Positions 56,324-64,000 of a stretch of 64,000 bases of DNA are shown piece after piece. The DNA comes from Paraburkholderia gardini (GTDB taxonomy: Bacteria > Pseudomonadota > Gammaproteobacteria > Burkholderiales > Burkholderiaceae): assembly GCF_907164575.1 (NCBI RefSeq), contig NZ_CAJQYY010000003.1, forward strand, positions 124,001 to 188,000, read 5' to 3'. The translations under genes were made by a program, and so were the position numbers. Position 1 is the first letter of the stretch; the number at the start of each line of letters is the position of its first letter. The notes beneath the pieces are model-generated. The model was not told the DNA's origin and made no database searches. It saw nothing but the letters and a program-made list of their open reading frames with translations.

Positions 56324-58372
56324 ATGAATCGTTACCCCCTCTGGAAATATGTCGTGATGCTGGTGGCGCTCGTCATCGGCCTCGTGTACACGTTGCCCAA
56401 CTTCTTCGGTGAAGCGCCGGCGGTCCAGGTGTTGAGCGGCAAAGCCACGGTCAAGCTCGATTCGACCACGCTCGCGCAGGTCGAATCCGCACTCGCTTCC
56501 GATCAGATCAAACCGTCCGCCGTCACGTTCGACAATTCGGCGACCAACGCGAACATCCGCGTGCGTCTGACGGACACCGACACGCAGCTGCGCGTGAAGG
56601 ACCTGCTGCAGAAGTCGCTGAACGCCGATCCCACCGATCCGCAGTTCATCGTCGCGCTGAACCTGCAAAGCGCGTCGCCCAGCTGGCTGACCGCGCTGCA
56701 CGCGCTGCCGATGTACCTCGGTCTCGATCTGCGCGGCGGTGTGCACTTCCTGCTGCAGGTCGACATGGCCGGCGCGCTGAACAAGAAGCTCGACTCCGAC
56801 GCGTCCGACGCCCGCACCCTGCTGCGCGACAAGAACATCCGCGATGGCGGCGTGAACCGCGTGAACCAGACGGTCGTCGTCAATTTCGCCGATGCGGACG
56901 TCGCCGAAACCGCGCGCAAGCAACTTGCCACGGGCATCAACGAACTCCAGTGGACCACGCAGCCGGATCCGGCGGGCGGTGTCCTGGTGGTCGGCACCTT
57001 CACGCCCGCCGTGCAGAAGACGGTCGAAGACTCGGCGCTCAAGCAGAACATCACCACGCTGCATAACCGCGTGAATGAACTGGGCGTCGCCGAACCGGTG
57101 ATCCAGCAGCAAGGCACCGACCGCATCGTGGTCGAACTGCCGGGCGTGCAGGACACGGCCAAGGCGAAGGACATCATCGGCCGCACGGCGACACTCGAAG
57201 CGCGTCTGGCCGACCCGGTGAACACGCATCCGAACCCGAACGATCCGGTGCCCCCGGGCGATGAACTCTTCACGCAGGGCGCGCAGACACCGGTGCTGCT
57301 GAGAAAGCAGATCATCTTCACGGGCGACCGGATTATCGATGCGTCGTCGGGCTTCGACGAGCATCAGCGTCCGTCGGTGAACATCCGCCTCGACAGTCGC
57401 GGCGGCCGCGCCGTGGCATCGGTATCGCGCGACAACATCGGCAAGCCGATGGCGATGGTGCTGTTCGAGAAGGGCAAGGGCGAAGTGCTGACGGTCGCGA
57501 CGATCCAGTCGGAACTGGGCGACCGCTTCCAGATCACCGGCCAGCCGACGCCGCAAGCCGCGGCGGATCTGGCGCTGCTGCTGCGCGCCGGCTCGCTGGC
57601 GGCGCCGATGGACATCATCGAGGAACGCACGATCGGCCCGAGCCTCGGCGCCGACAACATCAAGAAGGGCTTCCACTCGGTAGTGTGGGGTTTCGCGGCG
57701 ATCGCCGTCTTCATGATCGCGTACTACATGCTGTTCGGCCTGATCTCGATGATCGGCCTGTCGGTGAACCTGTTGCTGCTGATCTCGATTCTCTCGATGC
57801 TGCAGGCCACGCTGACGTTGCCGGGTATCGCCGCTATCGCGCTCGCGCTCGGTATGGCGATCGACGCGAACGTGCTGATCAACGAACGCGTGCGTGAAGA
57901 ACTGCGCCACGGCGCGCCGCCGCAACTGGCCATCCAGAACGGCTATGAGCACGCATGGGCGACGATTCTCGACTCGAACGTGACCACGCTGATCGCGGGT
58001 CTCGCGCTGCTCGCGTTCGGTTCGGGTCCGGTGCGCGGCTTCGCGGTCGTGCACTGTATCGGCATCATGACGTCGATGTTCTCGGCGGTGTTCTTCTCGC
58101 GCGGTATCGTGAACTTCTGGTACGGCGGCAAGAAGAAGCTGAAATCGCTGGCGATCGGTCAGGTATGGCGCCCGGCACCCGTCGAAGGCGACGCGGCGTT
58201 CCTCGGCCACGACGATGCCGCCACCGACACGGCGCAAGCCGTCGCTGCCGCCGGCGCACGCAAGGCCGCGAAAGCCAGTGCGGCGAACGCCGCGCCGCGC
58301 ACCGGCAAGCCGGTTGTCCGCCGTCGTAACGATCCGGGCACCGCGCCCCGGAAACCGGGTTCATCCCGCTGA
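56324..58372 (+). CDS. secD: Protein translocase subunit SecD
   Basis: RND-type subunit that uses the proton gradient to assist late steps of Sec export. It is 682 aa. The first membrane helix is near residues 7-26, followed by a large periplasmic part with the SecD motif GLDLRGGVHFLLQVDM and five C-terminal membrane helices around MDIIEERTIGPSLGADNIKKGF, GIAAIALALGMAIDANVLINERVREEL and GSGPVRGFAVVHCIGIMTSMFSAVFFSRG. After the last helix, a basic Ala/Lys/Arg tail of about 60 residues extends past the usual family end. secF follows 18 nt later. Confidence 0.98.
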   Translation: MNRYPLWKYVVMLVALVIGLVYTLPNFFGEAPAVQVLSGKATVKLDSTTLAQVESALASDQIKPSAVTFDNSATNANIRVRLTDTDTQLRVKDLLQKSLNADPTDPQFIVALNLQSASPSWLTALHALPMYLGLDLRGGVHFLLQVDMAGALNKKLDSDASDARTLLRDKNIRDGGVNRVNQTVVVNFADADVAETARKQLATGINELQWTTQPDPAGGVLVVGTFTPAVQKTVEDSALKQNITTLHNRVNELGVAEPVIQQQGTDRIVVELPGVQDTAKAKDIIGRTATLEARLADPVNTHPNPNDPVPPGDELFTQGAQTPVLLRKQIIFTGDRIIDASSGFDEHQRPSVNIRLDSRGGRAVASVSRDNIGKPMAMVLFEKGKGEVLTVATIQSELGDRFQITGQPTPQAAADLALLLRAGSLAAPMDIIEERTIGPSLGADNIKKGFHSVVWGFAAIAVFMIAYYMLFGLISMIGLSVNLLLLISILSMLQATLTLPGIAAIALALGMAIDANVLINERVREELRHGAPPQLAIQNGYEHAWATILDSNVTTLIAGLALLAFGSGPVRGFAVVHCIGIMTSMFSAVFFSRGIVNFWYGGKKKLKSLAIGQVWRPAPVEGDAAFLGHDDAATDTAQAVAAAGARKAAKASAANAAPRTGKPVVRRRNDPGTAPRKPGSSR

Positions 58373-58390
58373 GTCCCGGAGAAAGAGACC

Positions 58391-59341
58391 ATGGAATTTT
58401 TCCGCATCCGCAAAGACCTTCCGCTCATGCAGCGCGCGTTGATTTTCAACGCGATCTCGCTGCTGACGTTTATTGCCGCCGTGTTTTTCCTTGCGCATCG
58501 CGGGCTGCATCTGTCGGTGGAGTTCACCGGCGGAACGGTGATCGAAGTGCAGTATCCGCAGGCCGTGCCGCTCGAACCGTTGCGCGACACGCTCGGCAAG
58601 CTCGGTTACGCCGACGCGCAGGTGCAGAACTTCGGCACTTCGCGCGACGTGCTGATCCGCCTGCCGCTGAAGTCGGGTTTCACGTCCGCGCAGCAGAGCG
58701 ACCAGGTGATGGGCGCGCTGAAGACCGATAACGCGAAGGTGCAGTTGCAGCGCGTCGAGTTTGTCGGTCCGCAGGTCGGCAAGGAGCTCGCTACCGATGG
58801 CCTGCTTGCACTTGCATGCGTGGTCGCCGGTATCGTGATCTATCTGTCGTTCCGGTTCGAATGGAAGTACGCCGTCGCCGGCGTGATCGCCAACCTGCAC
58901 GACGTGGTGATCATTCTCGGCTTCTTCGCGTTCTTCCAGTGGGAGTTCTCGCTGTCAGTGCTCGCCGCCGTGCTCGCGGTGCTCGGTTACTCGGTGAACG
59001 AATCGGTCGTTATTTTCGACCGGATCCGCGAGACGTTCCGCCGCGAACGCAAGATGACGGTCATCGAAGTCATCAACCACGCGATCACCAGCACGATGTC
59101 GCGCACGATCATCACGCACGGCTGCACGCAGATGATGGTGCTGTCGATGTTCCTGTTCGGCGGCCCGACGCTGCACTATTTCGCGCTGGCGCTGACGGTC
59201 GGTATCCTGTTCGGTATCTACTCGTCGGTATTCGTCGCCGCGGCGCTGGCGATGTGGCTCGGCGTGAAGCGTGAAGATCTGATCAAGGACAGGAAGGAAC
59301 GTCACGACCCGGACGATCCGAACGCAGGCGCGCAGGTTTAA
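58391..59341 (+). CDS. secF: Protein translocase subunit SecF
   Basis: Partner of SecD, 316 aa with six predicted membrane helices. The first helix is followed by HRGLHLSVEFTGGTVIEVQYPQ (SecF motif), and the C-terminal half has VGPQVGKELATDGLLAL, GYSVNESVVIFDRIRE and AITSTMSRTIITHG. The start ATG has CCGGAGAAAGAG upstream. Its end is followed by a strong hairpin shared with the convergent MFS gene. Confidence 0.98.
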   Translation: MEFFRIRKDLPLMQRALIFNAISLLTFIAAVFFLAHRGLHLSVEFTGGTVIEVQYPQAVPLEPLRDTLGKLGYADAQVQNFGTSRDVLIRLPLKSGFTSAQQSDQVMGALKTDNAKVQLQRVEFVGPQVGKELATDGLLALACVVAGIVIYLSFRFEWKYAVAGVIANLHDVVIILGFFAFFQWEFSLSVLAAVLAVLGYSVNESVVIFDRIRETFRRERKMTVIEVINHAITSTMSRTIITHGCTQMMVLSMFLFGGPTLHYFALALTVGILFGIYSSVFVAAALAMWLGVKREDLIKDRKERHDPDDPNAGAQV

Positions 59342-59373
59342 GTATTACCCTTCGCGACAACGCAGGTGCATAT

Positions 59374-59407
59374 GACAAAGGCCGGTTCTTTCGAACCGGC
59401 CTTTGTC
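59374..59407. terminator. Hairpin terminator between secF and the MFS gene
   Basis: GACAAAGGCCGGTTC, loop TTTC, and its exact 15-bp complement. The AAAG/CTTT ends and the following GTTT act as short tails; it can serve both convergent genes. Confidence 0.75.
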
Positions 59408-59447
59408 GTTTACCGCGCAACCGTCTGCCGTCTGCGCGGCAACCACA

Positions 59448-60725
59448 TCATTTGAACCCGAGCTTGCGGCGCGCCGCGATCAACGCGACAAGACTGATCA
59501 CCGCCGCGAACATCATGTAGAAGCTCGGCGCGGTTTTGGTCCCGGTCGCGCTGATCAGCCACGCGATGATGAACGGGCCGAAGCCGCCAAAAACCGTCAC
59601 CGCGATGTTATATGCGAGCGACATGCCGGTCGTGCGCGTCGCCACCGGAAAGATCTCCGAGAGCAACCCCGGCAGCGCGCCGAAGTAACCGGTCATCAGA
59701 AACGCGAAGACGATCTGGATCGCGATGAGCGTTTCGAACGTCGGATGCGCGACGAGATACGCGAACGCCGGATAGATCAGCACCAGCAGCAACACGGCTG
59801 ACGCCAGCATGATGCCGGTTCGTCCGTGGCGGTCGGACAGATGCCCCACGACCGGCGAGAACACGAGCTGGATCGCGCCGACGAGCAGGATCGCCGCGAA
59901 CGACACCGAAGGCGACAGCCCCAGTTGCTTCACGCCGTAGGTCGGCATGAACAGCACGAGATACGTCGATACCGTGCCGAGCACCACGAGGCCCATCGCG
60001 ATCACGAGGCGCAGCTTGTGGCTCGCGAAGGTATCGCGCAGCGGGGTGGTGGTGGTTTCGGCGGCGAGGAATTCCGGCGTCTCGTCGAGGCGCGTGCGGA
60101 TGTACCACGCGACCGGCCCGATCAGCAGCCCGAAGACGAACGGCACACGCCATCCCCACGACATCATCTGCTCCGGCGAGAGCTTGCCCGTCAGCACGAC
60201 GCCGAAGAGCGCCGCGAGCAGCGTGGTCAGCCCCTGGCTCGCGATCTGCCAGCTCGCGAAGAAGCCCCGCCGGCCCGGCACGTGTTCGGCGAGAAACGCC
60301 GTCGCGCTGCCGAACTCGCCGCCGGCGGAAAAGCCCTGCATCAACCGCGCGAGCACCAGGATCACCGGCGCGGCAAGACCGATCGTCCCGTATACTGGAA
60401 GGACCGCGATGATGAGCGTGCCCGCCATCATCAGCAGGATCGAAAGCGTCAGGGCCGCCTTGCGCCCTGCCCGGTCGGCGTACGCGCCGAGCACGATCGC
60501 GCCGAGCGGGCGCATGAAGAAAGAGACGCCGAACGTGCCAAGCGTGACCAGCAACGAAACGGTGTCGTTACCCGCGGGGAAAAACAGCTTCGAGATGGTG
60601 ACCGCGAAAAACCCGTAGACGACGAGGTCGAACCATTCCAGCGCATTGCCGATCGACGCGGCGACTACGATGCGCCACGAACTGTGCCGTGCCGCTGCGG
60701 CGCTTGTGGCCGTCGTTGCATTCAT
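59448..60725 (-). CDS. MFS transporter, metabolite:H+ symporter type
   Basis: A 425-residue twelve-helix transporter of the MHS group, relatives of which carry citrate, alpha-ketoglutarate, proline or shikimate. Marks are SIGNALEWFDLVVYGFFAVTI in helix 1, the loop 2-3 motif GAYADRAGRKAAL, RLMQGFSAGGEFGSATAFLAEH in helix 4, and DRHGRTGIML in loop 8-9. The substrate cannot be named. The gene stands alone between the SecF terminator and the yceI terminator. Confidence 0.92.
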   Translation of the reverse strand: MNATTATSAAAARHSSWRIVVAASIGNALEWFDLVVYGFFAVTISKLFFPAGNDTVSLLVTLGTFGVSFFMRPLGAIVLGAYADRAGRKAALTLSILLMMAGTLIIAVLPVYGTIGLAAPVILVLARLMQGFSAGGEFGSATAFLAEHVPGRRGFFASWQIASQGLTTLLAALFGVVLTGKLSPEQMMSWGWRVPFVFGLLIGPVAWYIRTRLDETPEFLAAETTTTPLRDTFASHKLRLVIAMGLVVLGTVSTYLVLFMPTYGVKQLGLSPSVSFAAILLVGAIQLVFSPVVGHLSDRHGRTGIMLASAVLLLVLIYPAFAYLVAHPTFETLIAIQIVFAFLMTGYFGALPGLLSEIFPVATRTTGMSLAYNIAVTVFGGFGPFIIAWLISATGTKTAPSFYMMFAAVISLVALIAARRKLGFK

Positions 60726-60864
60726 TCAGATCTCCCGTGCGCGCGAATCGTGTCGTCGCCCGCCTGGATGCGCGCACAACCAGTTGGGCGGTAGCGCACT
60801 ATGTACCTGAAAAATTAACTTCGCGCGAGCACCAGATGCAGCACCCGGACATCACGCCTGAAGC

Positions 60865-60899
60865 AAAACACCCCACTGGCGTCATCCGCCAGTGGGGTG
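60865..60899 (-). terminator. Intrinsic terminator of the cytochrome b561-yceI-yceI operon
   Basis: CACCCCACTGGCG and CGCCAGTGGGGTG form a perfect 13-bp stem with a 5-nt loop; on the minus strand TTTTGCTT follows. It is about 70 nt behind the last yceI stop. Confidence 0.85.
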
Positions 60900-60968
60900 C
60901 AGGGTCCTGCCAGTTGGGTTCAGTGCGGGTTCATGTCTCACCATCCCGCGCGGATGCCCGGGAAACCG

Positions 60969-61541
60969 TTACTGCTTGATGCCTTCAGACTGGATATGCA
61001 GCTTCGTCTGCATGCTGAAGCCATACTTCTTGCCGAAGTCCATGCCGAAGTCGGCGCGATCGAACGTCGTGCTGGCTTCCACGCCGCACACTTCGCGCTT
61101 GAGCACCGGATGCTGCATGCACTTGAACGATTCGATCGTCAGGTTCACCGGCTTCGTCACGCCATGCATCGTCAGCGTGCCGATCACTTCGACAGGCTTG
61201 TCGCCGTCAAATTTGATCTCAGTGCCTTTGTACGTCGCCGCCGGAAACTTCGCGACGTCGAAGAAGGCATCGGACTTCAGGTGCTCGTCGAGCTTCGGGT
61301 TACCGGTGCTCACCGAAGCCGGATCGACCGTGACGTCGACCGTGCCGGTCTTCGCCGCGCGGTCGAGCGTGACCGTGCCCGTGCTCTTCGTGAACTTGCC
61401 GCGCCACACCGACAGGCCGCCGAAGTGGTCAGCCTCGAAGCTCGGATACGTGTGCGTGGGGTCGAGTTGATAGGTATCGGCGGCGAACGCGCCAATCGAG
61501 AGGGTCGATGCCAGAGCGGCGATCAGCAGATGTTTCTTCAA
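60969..61541 (-). CDS. YceI family periplasmic protein (copy 1)
   Basis: A 190-residue secreted protein with an isoprenoid-binding lipocalin-like fold. The signal peptide is about residues 1-21 ([20 protein letters not shown], cut before [10 protein letters not shown]). The family motifs [19 protein letters not shown] and [14 protein letters not shown] are clear. It has two Cys, in FKCMQHP and REVCGVEA, which copy 2 lacks. The start is a TTG with AAGGAG 6 nt upstream; the ATG within that stretch hits a stop at once. It lies 74 nt behind copy 2. Its function is unproven; relatives are linked to quinone or polyprenoid transport. Confidence 0.92.
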   Translation of the reverse strand: MKKHLLIAALASTLSIGAFAADTYQLDPTHTYPSFEADHFGGLSVWRGKFTKSTGTVTLDRAAKTGTVDVTVDPASVSTGNPKLDEHLKSDAFFDVAKFPAATYKGTEIKFDGDKPVEVIGTLTMHGVTKPVNLTIESFKCMQHPVLKREVCGVEASTTFDRADFGMDFGKKYGFSMQTKLHIQSEGIKQ

Positions 61542-61615
61542 TTCATGCTCCTTCAGGTATCCAGATACGCCGCACACGGAGGCGGTGTGAGAACAGCGAG
61601 AACGGCAAACAATGA

Positions 61616-62179
61616 TTACTTGTGTGCTGCAACGATATGAAACTTGATGACCACGTCGTCAGCCACGACCGACGTATCTTTCCATTCACCCGTGCCGACG
61701 TCGAACTGCAAGCGCCTGATGGGCAGCGAGCCGTCGAAGGTCTGCGTCGCGCCCTGCTGCACGACGGTGACCGGCACCGTGACCGTCTGCGACTTGCCCT
61801 TGATCGTGAGCTTGCCGGTCACCTTGAACTGGTTGCCGCCGGCCGGGGCAATCGCGCTCGAAACGAAAGTCGCCGCCGGGTAAGTCTTCGAGTCGAACCA
61901 TTCCTTGCCGCGCACCTCGTCGTTGTAGCTTTCGTCGCCGAGGTCGTAGCTGGCGGTATCGATGGAAAGCTGTGCCGTGCCGGCCGCCGGTTTTGCCGGA
62001 TCGAACGCGATCTGCGCGGTGAACTTGCCGAACTTGCCTTCGACCGGCACGTTCATCTGCTTCGACGTCGCCGTGACGGTGCTCTTCGAGACGTCGACCT
62101 GGGCGAGCGCGCTGCCCGCGACAGTGAGCGCCACGGCCGTGAAAGCCGTCAGCAAGGTGCGATGCAATGAAACCTTCAT
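61616..62179 (-). CDS. YceI family periplasmic protein (copy 2)
   Basis: A 187-residue paralogue with an N-terminal signal peptide (about residues 1-26, ending AGSALA before QVDVSKS). It has the [10 protein letters not shown] strand, the [16 protein letters not shown] motif, and no Cys. It is 7 nt behind the cytochrome b561 gene, so the two are translated from one transcript. In Escherichia coli, yceJ (b561) and yceI are also adjacent, supporting a shared role in the envelope, possibly with ubiquinone. Confidence 0.92.
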   Translation of the reverse strand: MKVSLHRTLLTAFTAVALTVAGSALAQVDVSKSTVTATSKQMNVPVEGKFGKFTAQIAFDPAKPAAGTAQLSIDTASYDLGDESYNDEVRGKEWFDSKTYPAATFVSSAIAPAGGNQFKVTGKLTIKGKSQTVTVPVTVVQQGATQTFDGSLPIRRLQFDVGTGEWKDTSVVADDVVIKFHIVAAHK

Positions 62180-62186
62180 ATGTGTC

Positions 62187-62756
62187 CTATTTGAGGAAAG
62201 GGATCATGCGCGACAGCAGGCCGTCGCGATCCACCAGCTGATGCTTGAGCGCCCCGACGACGTGCAGGACGACGAGCGTGAGCAGGCCGTAATTAAGCGT
62301 CACGTGAACGACCTTGAGGATGGCTTTCAGATGCGGGTCCGGCGCGATCAGCAACGGCAGGCGCACGAGACCGAGATACACGACCGGGATATTCGACGCC
62401 GAGCTGTACAGATAGCCCGACGCCGGAATCGCGATCATCAGCACGTACAGCAGCACGTGCACGAGCTGCGCGGCGAGCCGCTGCCAGGCGACCATGCCGT
62501 CCGGCAGTGCGGGCGCCACATGCGTCGCGCGCCACAGGATGCGCAGCACGGCGAGCGCGAACACGGTCACGCCGATCCACTTGTGCCACGAGAAATAGCG
62601 CAGCTTGGCGGGCGTGAAACCCGGGATGTCGGTCATCACCCAACCGAGCGAGAATCCACAGACGATCAGCAGCGCGATCAGCCAGTGAAACGCAATCGCG
62701 GTCCGGGTGTAATGATCGGGCGTGCTGGGTGCCGCAGCGGAAGAATGAAATGCCAT
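62187..62756 (-). CDS. Cytochrome b561 (CybB/YceJ family)
   Basis: A 189-residue di-haem inner-membrane cytochrome with four helices. Candidate axial His residues are in AIAFHWLIALLIVCGF, RYFSWHKWIGVTVFAL, LVHVLLYVLMIAIPASGYLYS and VVHVTLNYGLLTLVVLHVVGALKH. Such proteins oxidise or reduce quinone, and some dispose of superoxide electrons. It is the first gene of a three-gene operon with two yceI copies. Confidence 0.93.
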   Translation of the reverse strand: MAFHSSAAAPSTPDHYTRTAIAFHWLIALLIVCGFSLGWVMTDIPGFTPAKLRYFSWHKWIGVTVFALAVLRILWRATHVAPALPDGMVAWQRLAAQLVHVLLYVLMIAIPASGYLYSSASNIPVVYLGLVRLPLLIAPDPHLKAILKVVHVTLNYGLLTLVVLHVVGALKHQLVDRDGLLSRMIPFLK

Positions 62757-63196
62757 GACGGATCGCTGACGTAAACAGGGTTAACGGGTCGCGCAAGCAC
62801 TTATTCCAGCCGCCGCGGATGCAACCGATGCGGGCCCGGACAGCAACCATCCTGCATGGGACCGGAGTAACTTGCATGCGTATGTCGACGCCAAGGCCGC
62901 CATGCTACCGCAAGCCCGTAAAGCTGGCTGCACGCGCCCGTGCAACAGTGCGTCGCGCGAGTGGAACGATTTGGGGCCCGAAAGTGTCCGAAGCGTGCGG
63001 ACCACCAGCCCCAGACGTGTGGGTGCAACAATTTTTGGAATCCTGCGGTCAGGGTGTTTGGTAACATGGGCGCAACTCACAGGCGAAAGCGCCCTGCGGC
63101 GCTGCTCTCCGGGTCGCCGTCTTCGTGAACGCTGGCAAAAGGTTGTACTGGTTTGTACCGCGGGTTCCTGTCCACGTCGTCTGTCTTCGCTCCTAC
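62757..63196. other. 440-bp divergent intergenic region
   Basis: Lies between the b561 operon (-) and the pqiA-type gene (+) and must hold both promoters. I find no consensus promoter; TTGGAA at 63035-63040 and TAACAT at 63062-63067 are too far apart (21 nt). The short ORFs here lack ribosome sites and good codon use. Confidence 0.5.
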
Positions 63197-63877
63197 ATGG
63201 AACATGACCACCTGATCGCGTGCCACGAGTGCGACGCGCTGTTCCACAAGCCGCGGCTCGACCGCCGCTCGCTGGCGCGGTGCCCGCGCTGCAAGGCAAC
63301 GCTCTACCGGAGCGCGTCGTCGCGCATCGACAACGTCGTCGCCATGACGCTGGCCGCGATCGTCACGTTCCTCATCGCACAGGCGTTCCCGATCGTTGAA
63401 CTCGAAACCAGCGGAATCACGTCGCAGACCACGCTGTTCGGCGCGATCGTCGCGTTGTGGAACGAGGACATGCAGATCGTCGCGGTGATGGTCTTCTGCT
63501 CGACGACGCTCTTCCCGCTCACCGAACTCCTCGCCCTTCTCTATGTGCTCGTGCCGGTGCGCGCGGGCTACGTGCCGCCGCTCTTTAACCGCGTGCTGCG
63601 CGCGATCCAGTTCGTGCGACCGTGGGGCATGATCGAGGTGTTCATGCTCGGCGTGCTGATCACCATCGTGAAGATGATCAGCCTCGCGCGCGTGATTCCA
63701 GACGCCGCGCTCTTCGCCTTCGGCGCGCTGACGCTGATGTTCGCGGTCGTCGTCACGTTCGATCCGCGCACGTTGTGGGATATCGCCGATACCCTGCCCC
63801 GGGAGCGTCTGCGGCGCATCCGGCGCCTCAGGGCGACGCGGGCCGCCGGCCAGCCACCTGCACCCCATCAGGGATGA
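63197..63877 (+). CDS. Paraquat-inducible protein A family protein (first half)
   Basis: A 226-residue inner-membrane protein with one PqiA domain. The N-terminus has a zinc-ribbon pair, ACHECDALF and RCPRCKATLYR, followed by four membrane helices (about residues 48-70, 80-110, 135-160 and 163-185) and a basic tail. Known PqiA works with the MCE protein PqiB in lipid transport across the envelope. The start at 63197 (MEHDHLIACHECDALF) is family-like; an in-frame GTG at 63125 is possible. The next gene encodes a second PqiA domain, so the function of one long PqiA appears split over two genes. Confidence 0.9.
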   Translation: MEHDHLIACHECDALFHKPRLDRRSLARCPRCKATLYRSASSRIDNVVAMTLAAIVTFLIAQAFPIVELETSGITSQTTLFGAIVALWNEDMQIVAVMVFCSTTLFPLTELLALLYVLVPVRAGYVPPLFNRVLRAIQFVRPWGMIEVFMLGVLITIVKMISLARVIPDAALFAFGALTLMFAVVVTFDPRTLWDIADTLPRERLRRIRRLRATRAAGQPPAPHQG

Positions 63878-63884
63878 AAGCGGG

Positions 63885-64000
63885 ATGAAATACATCACAG
63901 CAAAACGCGCGGGTTTCGTCAGTTGCCATGCATGCGGGCGGGTCGAGCCGTGGCAACGCCTGGCGCACGGTCAGCAGTGCGGGCGCTGCGGCGCGACACT
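63885..64000 (+). CDS. Paraquat-inducible protein A family protein (partial, second half)
   Basis: Begins 7 nt after the previous stop with CGGGATG context and runs past the window edge. The first 38 residues show SCHACGRVEP and CGRCGAT, the two CxxC pairs of a PqiA zinc ribbon. It is presumably the second domain of the split PqiA system, with pqiB/MCE genes expected to the right. Confidence 0.85.
   Translation, partial: MKYITAKRAGFVSCHACGRVEPWQRLAHGQQCGRCGAT

Noticed and set aside
55796..58237. An 813-codon open frame opposite yajC and secD
   Set aside because: Same reason: it runs across two certain genes and their intergenic region and shows no membrane segment or motif.

Overview
This 64 kb window looks like chromosomal core from a Burkholderiaceae betaproteobacterium, most likely Paraburkholderia or a close relative. 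The reasons are high GC with strong GC3 bias, gene neighbourhoods typical of Burkholderia chromosome 1 (grpE-thioredoxin-dnaK-dnaJ-pabB, pcnB-folK-deoxynucleoside kinase-panB, tgt-yajC-secD-secF), and the protein sequences. The genus is inferred from recognition, not from a search. I saw no insertion sequence, prophage, CRISPR array, tRNA or rRNA.

Layout. 1-12 kb: partial dedA, mutL, miaA, purM, a PerM-type permease, hda, a HAD-IB phosphatase, pcnB, folK, a deoxynucleoside kinase and panB. 11.2-21 kb (minus strand): the heat-shock cluster grpE-trx-dnaK-dnaJ with a pabBC fusion 13 nt behind dnaJ, then hslR, hemH and hrcA. A near-perfect sigma-32 promoter precedes grpE. 21-34 kb: nadK, recN, glnE (minus), the very large yhdP, a nitrilase-family amidase and tldD. 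34-35.5 kb: aroG (DAHP synthase) behind what appears to be a complete aromatic amino acid attenuator. 35.8-46.7 kb: acetoacetate decarboxylase, patatin, cobalamin adenosyltransferase, a D-lactate dehydrogenase-like flavoenzyme, glcD-glcE-glcF, yggS, proC and ubiA. 47-50.7 kb (minus): peroxide defence with dps, a small membrane protein, katA and oxyR. 50.8-59.4 kb: recG, queA, tgt, yajC, secD and secF. 59.4-64 kb: an MFS transporter, two yceI genes, a cytochrome b561 and two pqiA-type genes, the last cut by the window edge.

The genes are mostly ordinary housekeeping functions; the novelty is in regulation. The strongest observation is the aroG leader: a 23-codon ORF with eight consecutive aromatic codons, preceded by a near-consensus promoter and followed by mutually exclusive 1:2, 2:3 and 3:4 pairings ending in an intrinsic terminator. 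Others are a perfect terminator-like hairpin inside the pabB reading frame, several start codons only 6-8 nt behind a -10 hexamer and lacking Shine-Dalgarno (apparent leaderless mRNAs), a symmetric divergent promoter between purM and the permease gene, a small ORF with an ideal ribosome site in the katA leader, and overlapping hairpins behind tldD.

All calls come from reading the sequence. No database search, folding program or alignment was run.
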